Position numbers and translations under genes: made by a program
Part shown: positions 34,712-43,845 of the stretch, one piece after another
Position numbering within the stretch: the stretch's first letter is position 1
Layout of the letters: each line of letters opens with the position of its first letter
Assembly: GCF_016793225.1 (NCBI RefSeq)
Contig: NZ_JAEUMN010000188.1
Span: 1 to 49,078, forward strand
Source: Phenylobacterium sp.
Lineage (GTDB): Bacteria > Pseudomonadota > Alphaproteobacteria > Caulobacterales > Caulobacteraceae
Direction of reading: 5' to 3'
DNA: 49,078 nucleotides
The notes under the pieces: generated by a model
What the model was told of the DNA's origin: nothing
Database searches by the model: none
The model's input: the letters and a program-made list of their open reading frames with translations, nothing else

Positions 34712-35605
34712 TCAGTTCGCCCCTGGCGACGGTGACGCTGCGCCGTCCGGCGTTTTTGCGGGCGGCGGTTTCAGCGGCGGCGCGGCCAGCAGCTGGTCGT
34801 AGAGCAGGCGCCAGCCCGCCTTGTCGTTGCGCCAGATGCGCACGTAGTGGCCCCGCTGGGCCGAACCGTCGCGCGCGGTCCATTTCGCCGCCCCGTAGGT
34901 CCAGGCCAGGTCGCCGGCGTCGGACGCCGAGCCGCCCAGGGGCGCGAAGGCGATGGCCGCGGGGCGGGTGTCCAGCTCAGCCTCCAGCTCGGCGCGGCTG
35001 GTGGGCGGCCTGGCGCGCGAGCCCTGCACCCGGCCGTCGTCGGCCACCGCGGCCAGGTAGGCCGCCTTCACGTCGGCCGCGGCGGCGGCGTGCAGCGCCT
35101 TCTCGGCCGCGGTCACCTGGACCATGGCCTTGTGGGCCGAGCCCGCACGGCGCTCGGCCAGCCGGGCGTAGGCGACGGGGGAATCCTTGGGGGCCGCGCC
35201 GGTCATGTCGCTGGGGGGACCGCCGTCGTAGAGCCACTTCCAGGAGCCGTCGGGCTGCCGGGCCCAGACGGTGAAGTACCAGGCGCGCGGCTGGCCGTCG
35301 AAGGTGTAGGGCCCCGTGGTGAAGCCAAGGTCGCCCGACCGCGCGATGCCGGCCCACAGGGGCCACCAGACCAGCGGCGGACCCTTGGGCTGGGGCTCGC
35401 CGAAGGCCGCCTTGGCCAGGATGGGCTCGGGCCCGAAGACGATGCCGTCGGGCGCCGAGTGCTTGAAGAAGCTGGCCTGGATGCCCAGCGCCAGCCCGTC
35501 GGCCGCGAACGCCCGCTCGGCGGCGACCACGGGCGCGGGATCGATCGGCGCGGCGACGGCGGGAACGGCCAGGAGGACGATCAGGAGGGCGGACAAGGCG
35601 CGCAT
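34712..35605 (-). CDS. Secreted protein with two tandem SnoaL/DUF4440-like domains
   Basis: A 297-residue protein with a Sec signal peptide (MRALSALLIVLLAVPAVAA) and two related halves. The first half has AERAFAADG..., GDLGFTTGPYTF, YFTVWARQPDGSWKWLYDG. The second has AEKALHAAA..., GDLAWTYGAAKW, HYVRIWRNDKAGWRLLYDQ. This is the pattern of duplicated NTF2-like (SnoaL/DUF4440) folds, followed by a proline-rich tail. Function is unknown. It interrupts the usual hslV-hslU pair in the same direction. The two halves were aligned by eye. Confidence 0.78.
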   Translation of the reverse strand: MRALSALLIVLLAVPAVAAPIDPAPVVAAERAFAADGLALGIQASFFKHSAPDGIVFGPEPILAKAAFGEPQPKGPPLVWWPLWAGIARSGDLGFTTGPYTFDGQPRAWYFTVWARQPDGSWKWLYDGGPPSDMTGAAPKDSPVAYARLAERRAGSAHKAMVQVTAAEKALHAAAAADVKAAYLAAVADDGRVQGSRARPPTSRAELEAELDTRPAAIAFAPLGGSASDAGDLAWTYGAAKWTARDGSAQRGHYVRIWRNDKAGWRLLYDQLLAAPPLKPPPAKTPDGAASPSPGAN

Positions 35606-35631
35606 GGTGGTGGTTTAGCCGCGACGCGACG

Positions 35632-35711
35632 AGGTTTCACCACCAAGAGCACGAAGGACACCAAGGGTCAGCGCCGACTCTTTGTGAGCTTGGCGGGCCT
35701 GGTGGTTCAAT
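35632..35711. repeat. Imperfect inverted repeat of the intergenic hairpin class
   Basis: The left arm begins GGTTTCACCACCAAGAGCAC and the right arm ends GGCGGGCCTGGTGGTTCAAT. The arms are degraded reverse complements, in the 124-bp gap between hslV and the duplicated-domain gene. The form is similar to the element at 7457-7543. Confidence 0.55.
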
Positions 35712-35729
35712 AGGAGGGCCCCGCGGCGC

Positions 35730-36278
35730 TTAGCCCAGGATTTCCACCGTGAGCGAGGCGTTGGTGTAGACGCAGATCTCGGCGGCGATGGCCATGGCCC
35801 GGCGGGCGATCTCCTCGGCGCCGAGGCCCTCGACGTCCACCAGCGCCCGGGCGGCGGCCAGGGCGTAGTTGCCGCCGGAGCCTATGGCGGCGACCCCATG
35901 CTCGGGCTCCAGCACGTCGCCGGCGCCGGTCACGGTGAAGATCTGGTCCTTGTCGGCGACGATCATCATCGCCTCGAGCCGGCGCAGGTACCGGTCGGTC
36001 CGCCAGTCCTTGGCGAGGTCGACGCAGGCGCGGGTCAGCTGCTCGGGATACTGCTCGAGCTTGCCCTCGAGCCGCTCGATGAGCGTGAAGGCGTCGGCGG
36101 TGGAGCCGGCGAAGCCCGCGATCACGCGGCCGCCCGCCAGGGTGCGCACCTTCTTCGCGGTCCCCTTGACCACGGTCTGGCCCATGGAGACCTGGCCGTC
36201 GCCGGCCACGACGGTCTTGCCGCCCTTCCTCACCGCGAGGATGGTGGTGCCGTGCCAGTCTGGGAAGCTATTGGACAT
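35730..36278 (-). CDS. hslV: HslV, peptidase subunit of the HslVU protease
   Basis: A 182-residue proteasome-like peptidase. The N-terminus [10 protein letters not shown] is a 10-residue propeptide before the catalytic T11 ([11 protein letters not shown]), longer than the single Met removed in E. coli HslV but usual in alphaproteobacteria. [22 protein letters not shown] and [14 protein letters not shown] are the family motifs. Transcribed towards hslU; divergent from the MoeB-like gene with a 38-bp gap. Confidence 0.96.
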   Translation of the reverse strand: MSNSFPDWHGTTILAVRKGGKTVVAGDGQVSMGQTVVKGTAKKVRTLAGGRVIAGFAGSTADAFTLIERLEGKLEQYPEQLTRACVDLAKDWRTDRYLRRLEAMMIVADKDQIFTVTGAGDVLEPEHGVAAIGSGGNYALAAARALVDVEGLGAEEIARRAMAIAAEICVYTNASLTVEILG

Positions 36279-36316
36279 CGGCGCGATGTGAGCAGCGGGG
36301 TCCGCCAGGTCAAGAC

Positions 36317-37054
36317 ATGAGCTTCACCGACGAGGAGATCGAGCGGTACGCCCGCCACCTGGTGCTGCGCGAGGTGGGCGGTCCCGGGCAGCAGAAGCTG
36401 AAGAGCGCGAGCGTGCTGATCGTCGGCGCCGGCGGCCTGGGCGCGCCGGCCTCGCTCTACCTGGCGGCCGCGGGCGTGGGGACGATCATCCTGGCCGATC
36501 CCGACGAGGTGGAGCGGTCGAACCTGCAGCGGCAGGTGATCTACGCCGACGACGACCTGGGCCGGCCCAAGGTGGACGCCGCCGCCGACCGCCTGCACGA
36601 CCTGAACCCGCACATCTTCGTGGCGGGCTTCCACGGCGCGTTCGGGCCCGACACCGCCGACCAGCTGGTGGAGGGCGTCGACATGGTGCTGGACGGCACC
36701 GACGACTTCGGGGTGCGGTTCTGCGTGAACGAGGCCTGCGTGAAGCACGGCAAGCCGCTGGTGTCGGGCGCCATCGGGCGCTGGACGGGACAGGTGGGCG
36801 TGTTCGGCCGCCAGCCCTGCTACCGCTGCCTGGTGCCCGAGATCCCGCCGGACGCGGAGACCTGCACGGCCGTGGGCGTGGTGGGCGCCCTGGCCGGCGT
36901 CGTGGGCTCGATGATGGCGGTGGAGGCCGTGAAACTGATCACCGGCGCGGGCGAGCCGCTCGCCGGCCGGCTGCTCATCTACGACGCCCTGGCCGGCGAG
37001 ACGCGCACGGTGCGGGTGGCGGGCGATCCGGACTGCCCGGTCTGCGGGGGCTGA
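36317..37054 (+). CDS. moeB: MoeB/ThiF family adenylyltransferase
   Basis: A 245-residue E1-like enzyme that adenylates the C-terminus of a ubiquitin-like sulfur carrier (MoaD or ThiS). The ATP-binding loop is GAGGLGAP (37-44), followed by [14 protein letters not shown] (61-74). Zinc ligands are C168/C171 (CYRC) and C240/C243 (CPVC), and C183 is in the conserved ETCTAVGV. There is no rhodanese domain. MoaD or ThiS genes are not in the window, so molybdopterin and thiamine/thiolation roles cannot be separated. Confidence 0.9.
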   Translation: MSFTDEEIERYARHLVLREVGGPGQQKLKSASVLIVGAGGLGAPASLYLAAAGVGTIILADPDEVERSNLQRQVIYADDDLGRPKVDAAADRLHDLNPHIFVAGFHGAFGPDTADQLVEGVDMVLDGTDDFGVRFCVNEACVKHGKPLVSGAIGRWTGQVGVFGRQPCYRCLVPEIPPDAETCTAVGVVGALAGVVGSMMAVEAVKLITGAGEPLAGRLLIYDALAGETRTVRVAGDPDCPVCGG

Positions 37055-37063
37055 TTTCCGAAG

Positions 37064-37132
37064 CTCCCCCCTCTCCCCGTCCCTGCCGACATTGCTCCCC
37101 CTTTGGGGGAGCTCGCGAAGCGAGAGGGGGAG
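37064..37132. repeat. Nested inverted repeat between convergent genes
   Basis: CTCCCCCCTCTC (37064-37075) pairs with GAGAGGGGGAG (37122-37132). Inside lie GCTCCCCC-TTT-GGGGGAGC (37094-37112) and CTCGC-GAA-GCGAG (37112-37124). It lies between the moeB-like gene and the S9 peptidase gene and may terminate both; no T-run follows. Confidence 0.65.
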
Positions 37133-37140
37133 GCGTGCGG

Positions 37141-39147
37141 TCAAATGTGCGCGGCGATGAAGTCGGTGACCTTGGCCAGGACGTTCTTCCAGGTGGCGTC
37201 AGACCAGTTGCGGTGGCCCTCGCCCTTGAGCTCGACCAGCTCGCAGGTCTTGCCGGCCGCCTTCAGGGCCCGGGCCATCAGCCGCGACTGGCGAGGATCC
37301 ACGATGGCGTCCTCGGTCCCGTGGATGAGCAGGACGGGGATCTCGATCTCGGCCGCGCGGCGGGCGGGCGAGGCCTGGATCAGGCGCGCCTCGTCGGCCT
37401 TCGGATCGCCGATGGTGGTCCGCCAGTAGGCGTAGGCGGGCGAGTCGGCGCCGTCCTCGCGCCGCGAGAAGGCCAGCGTCTCGAGCAGGTCGGCGTCGCC
37501 GGCGATCGAGACGGCGGCGCGGTAGAGCCGGGGCGTCTTCACCGCGCCCATGAGGGCGGCGTAGCCCCCGTAACTGGCGCCGAAGATCGCCACGCGACCC
37601 GGGTCGGCGCGGCCCAGCCGCACCACGTGGGCGACGCAGTCCTCGACGTCGTCCTGCATGAGCCCGCCCCACTGCCGGCGCCCCTTGTCGGCGAAGGCCC
37701 GGCCGTAGCCGCCGGACCCGCGGAAGTTGGGCTGCAGCACCAGCCAGCCGCGCGCGGCCAGGGCCTGCGCCGTGGCGTCCCAGTCCAGGTAGTCGCGCAG
37801 CTCGGGCCCGCCGTGCGGCATCACGACCATCGGCCGGGGCGCCGCGGCCGCGCCGATCGGCGTCGTCAGGTAGGCGGTGATCTCGGCGCCGTCGCGGGTC
37901 TTCACGCGCAGCGGCTCGGTCCGGGCCAGCCGTTCGGGCGCGAGCCACGGCTTGCAGTGGCCCACGTACTCGAGCGACCGCTTCTCCCGGTCGTAGACCT
38001 GGAAGGCGCCGGGCTCCTGGGGTCCGCTCACCTTCAGCAGCAGGCGACGATGGGCCGTGTCGATGTCGTAGAGCGCCACGTTGCAGGCGTTCTTCAGCGC
38101 CGCGTTGATCGCGCGGAAGTGCGGCGCGAGCGCCGGGTCCGCGAACTCGTAGTTCAGGCGGTCGTCCCAGTAGAGGCTGCCCACCAGGCGCAGGTTCTCG
38201 TCCACGAAGGCGGTCTCGAAGTCGTGGCCGGGCTTCTCGGCCACCACGTCGCCGAAGGTGAGGCTCGCGATGTCGAAGGTGCGCACCACCGTGGTGTCGC
38301 GGCCCTCCATGCGCTGGCACACCAGGAAGACGCCGGCCTGGGGCGTCGGCCCCACCACGTCGAAGTCGGGCACCTTCTTGAGCTCGTTGAGGCGCGACTT
38401 GCGCACCAGCTTCCAGTCGCGCTCGCCGGGCGCGCGGCCGTAGACCCAGCGCACCGTGCCGCGGGCGTTGGAGTCCATCCGCAGCATGGGCACGCCACCC
38501 TGGGTGAGCCAGAAGTCGGTGGCCGGCACGCCCGTCTCCACCAGGGCGGCTTCGCCCGAGTAGACGTCCACATGGTAGAGGCCGAAGGCGTTGCGGGTGT
38601 CGTTCCACGCCTGCATCAGGATGCGGCGGGGATCGTCGGCCATCAGGTCGACCACCTGGCTCGCGTCGAAGCCCCGGCGCAGTACGGCCTTGGAGCCGGC
38701 GAACATGACCACGGGGTCCTGGCCCTTCAGGTCCACCGACACGACGCGCCGCACCGGGATCGGCAGGAACTCGTCGCCGAACCACACGCCGTAGGGCTTG
38801 CCCCGGTCGTCGCGGTAGAGGGTGATCCAGATGAGCAGGCGCTCGTTGTTCGCCCACTCGACCTGGCGCACGCGCGTCTCGCCCAGCAGCACGACCGCCG
38901 GCCGCGCGGTGAGCTCGGCCATGCGCGAGAGGGTGACGTAGGCGCGGACCTTCCCGTCGCGGATGTCGGTGCGCAGGATGGCCAGCTGCTCGCCGTCGGG
39001 CGAGATCGCCGCGTCGTGCACGGTCGGCTCGCGGAGGAGTTCGTCGAGGCTGGGCGGAAGGGGGGCCTTGCCCTGCGCGCGCGCCGCCTGCGGCGCCACG
39101 GCGGGGCCGGCGCCCGCGGCGGCCAGCATCGAACGGCGCGTCAGCAT
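37141..39147 (-). CDS. S9 family peptidase (prolyl oligopeptidase / acylaminoacyl-peptidase type), exported
   Basis: A 668-residue serine peptidase. The N-terminal signal MLTRRSMLAAAGAGPAVAPQAARAQG resembles a twin-arginine signal. A beta-propeller spans about 40-390, followed by an alpha/beta-hydrolase domain. The triad is S525 (GASYGG), D613 (GTEDAIV) and H645 (GEGHRN). The family cleaves short peptides; many such exported copies occur in Caulobacterales. The start at 39147 is chosen for the signal peptide; the frame continues open upstream without meaning. Convergent with the MoeB-like gene. Confidence 0.9.
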   Translation of the reverse strand: MLTRRSMLAAAGAGPAVAPQAARAQGKAPLPPSLDELLREPTVHDAAISPDGEQLAILRTDIRDGKVRAYVTLSRMAELTARPAVVLLGETRVRQVEWANNERLLIWITLYRDDRGKPYGVWFGDEFLPIPVRRVVSVDLKGQDPVVMFAGSKAVLRRGFDASQVVDLMADDPRRILMQAWNDTRNAFGLYHVDVYSGEAALVETGVPATDFWLTQGGVPMLRMDSNARGTVRWVYGRAPGERDWKLVRKSRLNELKKVPDFDVVGPTPQAGVFLVCQRMEGRDTTVVRTFDIASLTFGDVVAEKPGHDFETAFVDENLRLVGSLYWDDRLNYEFADPALAPHFRAINAALKNACNVALYDIDTAHRRLLLKVSGPQEPGAFQVYDREKRSLEYVGHCKPWLAPERLARTEPLRVKTRDGAEITAYLTTPIGAAAAPRPMVVMPHGGPELRDYLDWDATAQALAARGWLVLQPNFRGSGGYGRAFADKGRRQWGGLMQDDVEDCVAHVVRLGRADPGRVAIFGASYGGYAALMGAVKTPRLYRAAVSIAGDADLLETLAFSRREDGADSPAYAYWRTTIGDPKADEARLIQASPARRAAEIEIPVLLIHGTEDAIVDPRQSRLMARALKAAGKTCELVELKGEGHRNWSDATWKNVLAKVTDFIAAHI

Positions 39148-39236
39148 CCAGGGTCCAAGGGTAACGCCGATACGTCGCGCCCGACCTTGCGGAGACGGCG
39201 CCGGACCGTCAACGCCGCAGGTTGGCGCAGGCGGGC

Positions 39237-40223
39237 CTACAGCATCTGCGGCAGGACCCGGTCGGGCGGGCGGTGGCCGTCCATCCAGGTCTTGATGTTG
39301 ATGATCACCTTCTCGCCCATGTCCACGCGCGCCTCGACGGTGGCCGAGCCCATGTGCGGCAGCAGGACCGCCTGGGGGCACTTCAGGAGCTTGGGATTGA
39401 TCTTCGGTTCGAGCTCGAAGACGTCGAGGCCGGCGCCGGCGAGCTTGCCCTCGACCAGCATGTCGGCCAGCGCCTGCTCGTCGATGATCGAGCCGCGCGC
39501 GGTGTTCACCACGACGGCGTGCGGCTGCAGGAGCTTGAGCCGCCGGGCCGAGAGCAGGTGGTAGGTGGCCGGCGTCGCCGGGGCGTGCACCGTGACGATG
39601 TCCACCCGCGCCAGCATCTGGTCCAGGCTGTCCCAGTAGGTGGCTTCCAGCTCGTCGGCGACCACGTGACTGACGGGTTTGCGGTTGTGGTAGTGGATCT
39701 GGAGCCCGAACGCGCGGGCGCGCCGGGCCACCGCGGCGCCGATGCGGCCCATGCCGATCACGCCCAGGCGCTTGCCGCCCAGCCGGCGGCCCAGCATCCA
39801 GGTGGGCGCCCAGCCGGTGAACTCGCCCGCCTGGACGGCGTTGGCGCCTTCGATCACCCGGCGCAGCGTGGCCATGATCAGCGTCATGGTCAGGTCGGCG
39901 GTGTCCTCGGTCAGCACGCCCGGGGTGTTGGTGACCACGACGCCCGCGGCGTTGGCGGCGGCCACGTCGATGTGATCGACCCCCGCGCCGAAGTTGGCGA
40001 TGAGCTTCAGCCGCTCGCCGGCCTTGGCGAGCATGGCGGCGTCGATCTTGTCGGTGATCGTGGGCGCCAGCACGTCGCAGCGCCCGATGGCGTCGAGGAG
40101 CTGCTTGCGGGTCATCGGCTCGTCCGAGATGTTCAGCTCGGTGTCGAACAGCTCGCGCATCCGCGTCTCGACCTGGTCGGGCAGTTTGCGGGTGACGATG
40201 ACTTTCGGCTTGCGGGACGCCAT
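39237..40223 (-). CDS. D-isomer-specific 2-hydroxyacid dehydrogenase (glyoxylate/hydroxypyruvate reductase type)
   Basis: A 328-residue NAD(P)-dependent D-2-hydroxyacid dehydrogenase. It has the NAD motif GMGRIGAAVARRARAFG. The catalytic Arg is in NTARGSIID, the Glu in the FELEP region and the His in LLPHMGSAT. FGAGVDHIDVAAANAAGV is the substrate-domain hallmark. It most resembles glyoxylate or hydroxypyruvate reductases (D-glycerate dehydrogenases), which exact substrate is unproven. The ATG at 40223 is supported by the family-like MASRKPKVIVTRKLP start. A 119-bp divergent gap separates it from the SH3-domain gene. Confidence 0.9.
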   Translation of the reverse strand: MASRKPKVIVTRKLPDQVETRMRELFDTELNISDEPMTRKQLLDAIGRCDVLAPTITDKIDAAMLAKAGERLKLIANFGAGVDHIDVAAANAAGVVVTNTPGVLTEDTADLTMTLIMATLRRVIEGANAVQAGEFTGWAPTWMLGRRLGGKRLGVIGMGRIGAAVARRARAFGLQIHYHNRKPVSHVVADELEATYWDSLDQMLARVDIVTVHAPATPATYHLLSARRLKLLQPHAVVVNTARGSIIDEQALADMLVEGKLAGAGLDVFELEPKINPKLLKCPQAVLLPHMGSATVEARVDMGEKVIINIKTWMDGHRPPDRVLPQML

Positions 40224-40342
40224 GGGCCTACGGGAAAAGGTCCTGCGCCGTCCGCCTCGCATCGAGACGGCGGCGCGTCGAGTTGCGGAACCCTTAGCAG
40301 GGGGGCCGGTCACGGCCAAGGCGAGGCGAGGGTCATCGGACG

Positions 40343-40861
40343 TTGGCGTTGAAGGTGGTTCGCGCAAGGGCGCCCCGGCTGGCGGCCCTGGGCATGGCCG
40401 CGCTGCTGCTGGCGGGCGCGGCCCCGGCCGACCGGCCGACCCCGTCGGGCTATCCGGTGCCACGCTACATCGTGCTGAAGTTCGGCAAGGTGAACGCCCG
40501 CGCGGGCCCTGGCGACGACCACCGGCTGCTGTGGGTCTACCGCACCCGCGGCCTGCCCGTGCAGGTGGTGGCCGAGACGGCCGACTGGCGGCGGGTCTGC
40601 GATCCGGAGGGCGGCGTGGCCTGGGTGCACAAGCGCGTGACCGACGGCCGCCGCGCGGTGATCAACACGCGCCGGCAACCGGTGGCCCTGCTGCGCCGGC
40701 CCGAGAGGGGCGCCGAGACCGCGGCCTATCTGAACGTCCGCGCCATGGCCTCGCTCACCCGCTGCGAGAAGGGCTGGTGCAGGGTGAAGGCGGACCGCGC
40801 CAGCGGCTGGGTCCGGGAAGGGACCCTCTGGGGAACTTCCGACGCGCCGCAATGTCGTTGA
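40343..40861 (+). CDS. Secreted bacterial SH3-domain protein
   Basis: A 172-residue protein: hydrophobic N-terminal signal (about residues 8-27, [17 protein letters not shown]) then two bacterial SH3-like units. The first is GKVNARAGPGDDHRLLWVYRTRGLPVQVV...WRRVCDPEGGVAWVH and the second LNVRAMASLTRCEKGWCRVKADRASGWVREGTLWG. Such proteins usually bind peptidoglycan or other periplasmic partners. The start is uncertain: TTG at 40343, GTG at 40355 or ATG at 40394; the GAGGCGAGGG upstream fits the first best. Confidence 0.82.
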   Translation: MALKVVRARAPRLAALGMAALLLAGAAPADRPTPSGYPVPRYIVLKFGKVNARAGPGDDHRLLWVYRTRGLPVQVVAETADWRRVCDPEGGVAWVHKRVTDGRRAVINTRRQPVALLRRPERGAETAAYLNVRAMASLTRCEKGWCRVKADRASGWVREGTLWGTSDAPQCR

Positions 40862-40918
40862 GGGAGCGGCGGGCTCCGTGCTAGGCCCGGCGCCTCTGCC
40901 GAAACGAGGGCATATTCG

Positions 40919-41446
40919 ATGAATGACGTGCCGATAAGGCCCTCGAGCTTCGCCTACGAGGAACTCCTGGCGTGTTCCCGCGGCGAGATGTTCGGGCAGG
41001 GCAACGCCCAGCTGCCCGCGCCGCCGATGCTCATGTTCGACCGGATCGTGGAGATCAACGCGACCGGCGGCGAGCACGGCAAGGGCTACATGGAGGCCGA
41101 ACTCGACATCCGCCCGGGCCTCTGGTTCTTCGACTGCCACTTCATCGGCGACCCGGTGATGCCCGGCTGCCTGGGCCTGGACGCCATGTGGCAGCTGGTC
41201 GGCTTCTTCCTGGGCTGGAGCGGCGCGCCGGGCCGCGGCCGGGCGCTGGGCTGCGGCGAGGTCCGCTTCGCCGGCGAGGTCACGCCCGACATCAAGAAGG
41301 TGACCTACAAGATCGAGATGAAGCGCGTGATCCTGCGCCGTCTGGTCATGGGCATCGGCGACGGGGTTCTCCTCGCCGACGGCAAGCCCATCTATGAGGC
41401 CAAGGACCTTCGCGTCGGCCTCTTCAAGCCCGGCGAGCAGGGGTAA
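40919..41446 (+). CDS. fabA: 3-hydroxydecanoyl-ACP dehydratase/isomerase FabA
   Basis: A 175-residue FabA that dehydrates beta-hydroxydecanoyl-ACP and isomerises the product to cis-3-decenoyl-ACP, the branch point to unsaturated fatty acids. The active-site region [18 protein letters not shown] carries H74 and D88, equivalent to E. coli H70 and D84. It is followed 18 bases later by fabB and then fabI, a complete set for anaerobic-type unsaturated fatty acid synthesis. The 57-bp region upstream shows no clear FadR or FabR operator. Confidence 0.96.
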   Translation: MNDVPIRPSSFAYEELLACSRGEMFGQGNAQLPAPPMLMFDRIVEINATGGEHGKGYMEAELDIRPGLWFFDCHFIGDPVMPGCLGLDAMWQLVGFFLGWSGAPGRGRALGCGEVRFAGEVTPDIKKVTYKIEMKRVILRRLVMGIGDGVLLADGKPIYEAKDLRVGLFKPGEQG

Positions 41447-41464
41447 GGGAGGGAGACGGACGGA

Positions 41465-42670
41465 ATGCGCCGCGTGGTCGTCACCGGGATGGGCATCGTC
41501 TCGTCCATCGGCAACAACACCAACGAGGTCCTGGCCTCGCTGCGCGAAGCCCGCTCGGGCGTCGAGGCCGCGCCGGAGTACGCCGAGCTCGGCTTCCGCT
41601 GCCAGGTGCACGCCCCGCCGAACATCGACTGGGAGTCCATGGTCGACCGGCGCGCCGCGCGGTTCCTCGCGCAGGGGACGGCCTTCGGCCACATCGCCAT
41701 GGAGCAGGCCATCGCCGACTCCGGCCTGGGCGAGGACGAGGTCAGCCACGAGCGCACCGGCCTGATCGTCGGCTCGGGCGGCCCGTCCACCCGCGCCATC
41801 GTCGAGGCCGCCCAGACGGCCCGCGAGAAGGGCCCGAAGCGGGTCGGCCCGTTCGCGGTGCCCAAGGCCATGAGCTCGGGCGCATCGGCCACGCTCGCGA
41901 CCTGGTTCAAGATCAAGGGCCTGAACTTCTCGATCAGCTCGGCCTGCGCCACTTCCACCCACTGCATCGGCTCGGCCTACGAGCAGATCGCCATGGGCAA
42001 GCAGGACGTGGTGTTCGCCGGCGGGACCGAGGAGCTGGACTGGACCCTGTCGGTCCTGTTCGACGCCATGGGCGCCATGAGCTCGAAGTTCAACGACCGG
42101 CCGTCCACGGCCAGCCGCGCCTACGACGTCGACCGCGACGGCTTCGTGATCGCCGGCGGATCGGGGATCCTGGTGCTCGAGGAGTATCAGCGGGCCAAGG
42201 CGCGCGGCGCGAAGATCTACGGCGAGATCGTGGGCTACGCCGCCAACTCCGACGGCTTCGACATGGTGGCCCCTTCGGGCGAGGGCGCGGCGCGCTGCAT
42301 GCGCCTGGCCAACGCCGACGGGCGCTCCATCGACTATCTCAACCCGCACGGCACCGGCACGCCGGTGGGCGACGTGAAGGAGATGGAGGCGGTCCGCGCC
42401 GTCTTCGGCGCCAAGGCGCCGCTGATCTCGTCCACCAAGTCGCTGACCGGCCACAGCCTGGGCGCCGCGGGCGCGCAGGAGGCGATCTACTCGCTGCTGA
42501 TGCTGAACAACGGCTTCGTGGCCGAAAGCGCGCACATCGAGAACCTCGACCCGGCCTTCGCCGACATGCCCATCGTGAGGACGCGCATCGACAAGCCGAT
42601 CCAGACGGTGATGTCGAACAGCTTCGGCTTCGGCGGGACCAACGGCTGCCTGGTGATGGCCCGGGTCTAG
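41465..42670 (+). CDS. fabB: 3-oxoacyl-ACP synthase I FabB
   Basis: A 401-residue condensing enzyme elongating saturated and cis-unsaturated acyl-ACPs. The nucleophile is C161 in [13 protein letters not shown], and the two catalytic histidines are in [11 protein letters not shown] and [12 protein letters not shown], the Cys-His-His triad. GFGGTNG near the C-terminus is conserved. It is preceded by GGAGGGAGA-type purine-rich sequence and shares its last base with the start of the small Oxidoreductase-like gene. Confidence 0.96.
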   Translation: MRRVVVTGMGIVSSIGNNTNEVLASLREARSGVEAAPEYAELGFRCQVHAPPNIDWESMVDRRAARFLAQGTAFGHIAMEQAIADSGLGEDEVSHERTGLIVGSGGPSTRAIVEAAQTAREKGPKRVGPFAVPKAMSSGASATLATWFKIKGLNFSISSACATSTHCIGSAYEQIAMGKQDVVFAGGTEELDWTLSVLFDAMGAMSSKFNDRPSTASRAYDVDRDGFVIAGGSGILVLEEYQRAKARGAKIYGEIVGYAANSDGFDMVAPSGEGAARCMRLANADGRSIDYLNPHGTGTPVGDVKEMEAVRAVFGAKAPLISSTKSLTGHSLGAAGAQEAIYSLLMLNNGFVAESAHIENLDPAFADMPIVRTRIDKPIQTVMSNSFGFGGTNGCLVMARV

Positions 42671-42852
42671 TGAGCGACGCGGCGATCCCGCGGCCGCCAA
42701 CGCCTCCGGACCCGCAGGAGTGCTGCCAGCGCGGCTGCGATCCCTGCATCCTCGACTACTACGACCGCGCCCTGGAGCGCTGGGAGGCGCGCGTGCGGAC
42801 GATGGGGCTGGACCCCGACGAGGCGCGGGCGCGGCTGCAGCCGCCCCCTTAG
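42670..42852 (+). CDS. Small Cys-rich Oxidoreductase-like domain protein
   Basis: A 60-residue protein with PPTPPDPQECCQRGCDPCILDYYDRALERWEAR, the pattern of the short 'oxidoreductase-like N-terminal' domain (PF09791 type; CC-x2-GC-x2-C). Function is unknown; in larger eukaryotic proteins the domain occurs alone or at the N-terminus. The GTG start shares one base with the fabB stop (TAGTG), so it is translationally coupled to fabB. It lies before fabI, 93 bp upstream of that gene. Confidence 0.78.
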   Translation: MSDAAIPRPPTPPDPQECCQRGCDPCILDYYDRALERWEARVRTMGLDPDEARARLQPPP

Positions 42853-42945
42853 GACCTCCGGGGCGGGCGCCGGTTGTGGACCGTGGCCGCTGGCGCGGCC
42901 TGTCACGGCCCATTAAGGGAGGGAGGAACGAGGGAGACGCACGAC

Positions 42946-43767
42946 GTGGCCGACGAGTATCAGATGCCGACCGGGACCCTGATGAAGGGGAAGAAGGGCG
43001 TCATCACCGGGGTCGCCAACCACCAGTCCATCGCGTGGGGCATCGCGAGCCAGCTTGCGGCGCAGGGCGCCGAGCTCGCCTTCCTGCACCTGCCGGGGAT
43101 GGAGCGGCGCGTGGAGCCGTTGGCCCAGAGCGTGGGCGCCAAGCTGATCGCGCCGGCCGACGTCACCGACGACGCGGCCATGGACGAGGCCTTCGGCAAG
43201 GTGAAGGACACGTTCGGCCAGATCGACTTCTTCCTCCACGCCATCGCCTTCGCCAACAAGGACGAGCTGAAGGGCAGCTTCGTGGACAACACCACCCGTG
43301 AGGGCTTCCTGCGGGCGATGAACATCTCGGCCTTCAGCTTCGTGGACTGCGCCCGGCGCGCCGCGGCGCTGATGCCCGAGACCGGCGGCTCGATCGTGAC
43401 CCTGACCTACATGGGCTCGGAGCGGGCGATCCCGAACTACAACACCATGGGCGTGGCCAAGGCCGCGCTGGAGGCCGCCGTCCGCTACGCCGCCCGCGAC
43501 CTGGGGCCGCGCGGCATCCGCGTGAACGCGCTCTCGCCCGGCGCCATGAAGACGCTGTCGCTGGCGGGCATCTCCGGCGGGCGGGGCATGCTGGCCAAGG
43601 GCCGCTCGCTGTCGGCCATGAAGGAAGACACCGCCATGGAAGGCGTGGCCGGCGCGGCGCTCTGGCTGCTGTCGGACCTCGGCCGCTCGACCACGGGCGA
43701 GTGCGTGCACGTGGACGCGGGCTTCCACATCATGGGTTTCTCGGACGACGAGGGCGGCGAGGGCTGA
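42946..43767 (+). CDS. fabI: Enoyl-ACP reductase FabI
   Basis: A 273-residue NADH-dependent enoyl-ACP reductase, the last step of each elongation cycle and the triclosan target class. The divergent SDR motifs are ITGVANHQSIAWGIA (19-33) and Y155-x9-Y165-x6-K172, matching E. coli Y146/Y156/K163. The GTG at 42946 gives VADEYQMPTGTLMKGKKGVI; AGGGAG lies about 10 bases upstream. The frame extends a little further upstream but without family similarity. Confidence 0.95.
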   Translation: MADEYQMPTGTLMKGKKGVITGVANHQSIAWGIASQLAAQGAELAFLHLPGMERRVEPLAQSVGAKLIAPADVTDDAAMDEAFGKVKDTFGQIDFFLHAIAFANKDELKGSFVDNTTREGFLRAMNISAFSFVDCARRAAALMPETGGSIVTLTYMGSERAIPNYNTMGVAKAALEAAVRYAARDLGPRGIRVNALSPGAMKTLSLAGISGGRGMLAKGRSLSAMKEDTAMEGVAGAALWLLSDLGRSTTGECVHVDAGFHIMGFSDDEGGEG

Positions 43768-43845
43768 CGTTCGCCGTTTCCGCGGGCGGCGCGCGCCGTC
43801 AGCTGGAGGGGGCAAGGGGCGCCGCCTGCGCGACGAGCGCGGACA

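Noticed and set aside
37135-39564. An 809-residue rightward frame opposite the S9 peptidase
   Set aside because: Shadow frame; the leftward peptidase has the complete catalytic triad and signal peptide.
40310-42913. An 867-residue leftward frame opposite fabA and fabB
   Set aside because: Low-complexity His/Arg/Ala translation, a shadow of the well-supported fab genes on the other strand.
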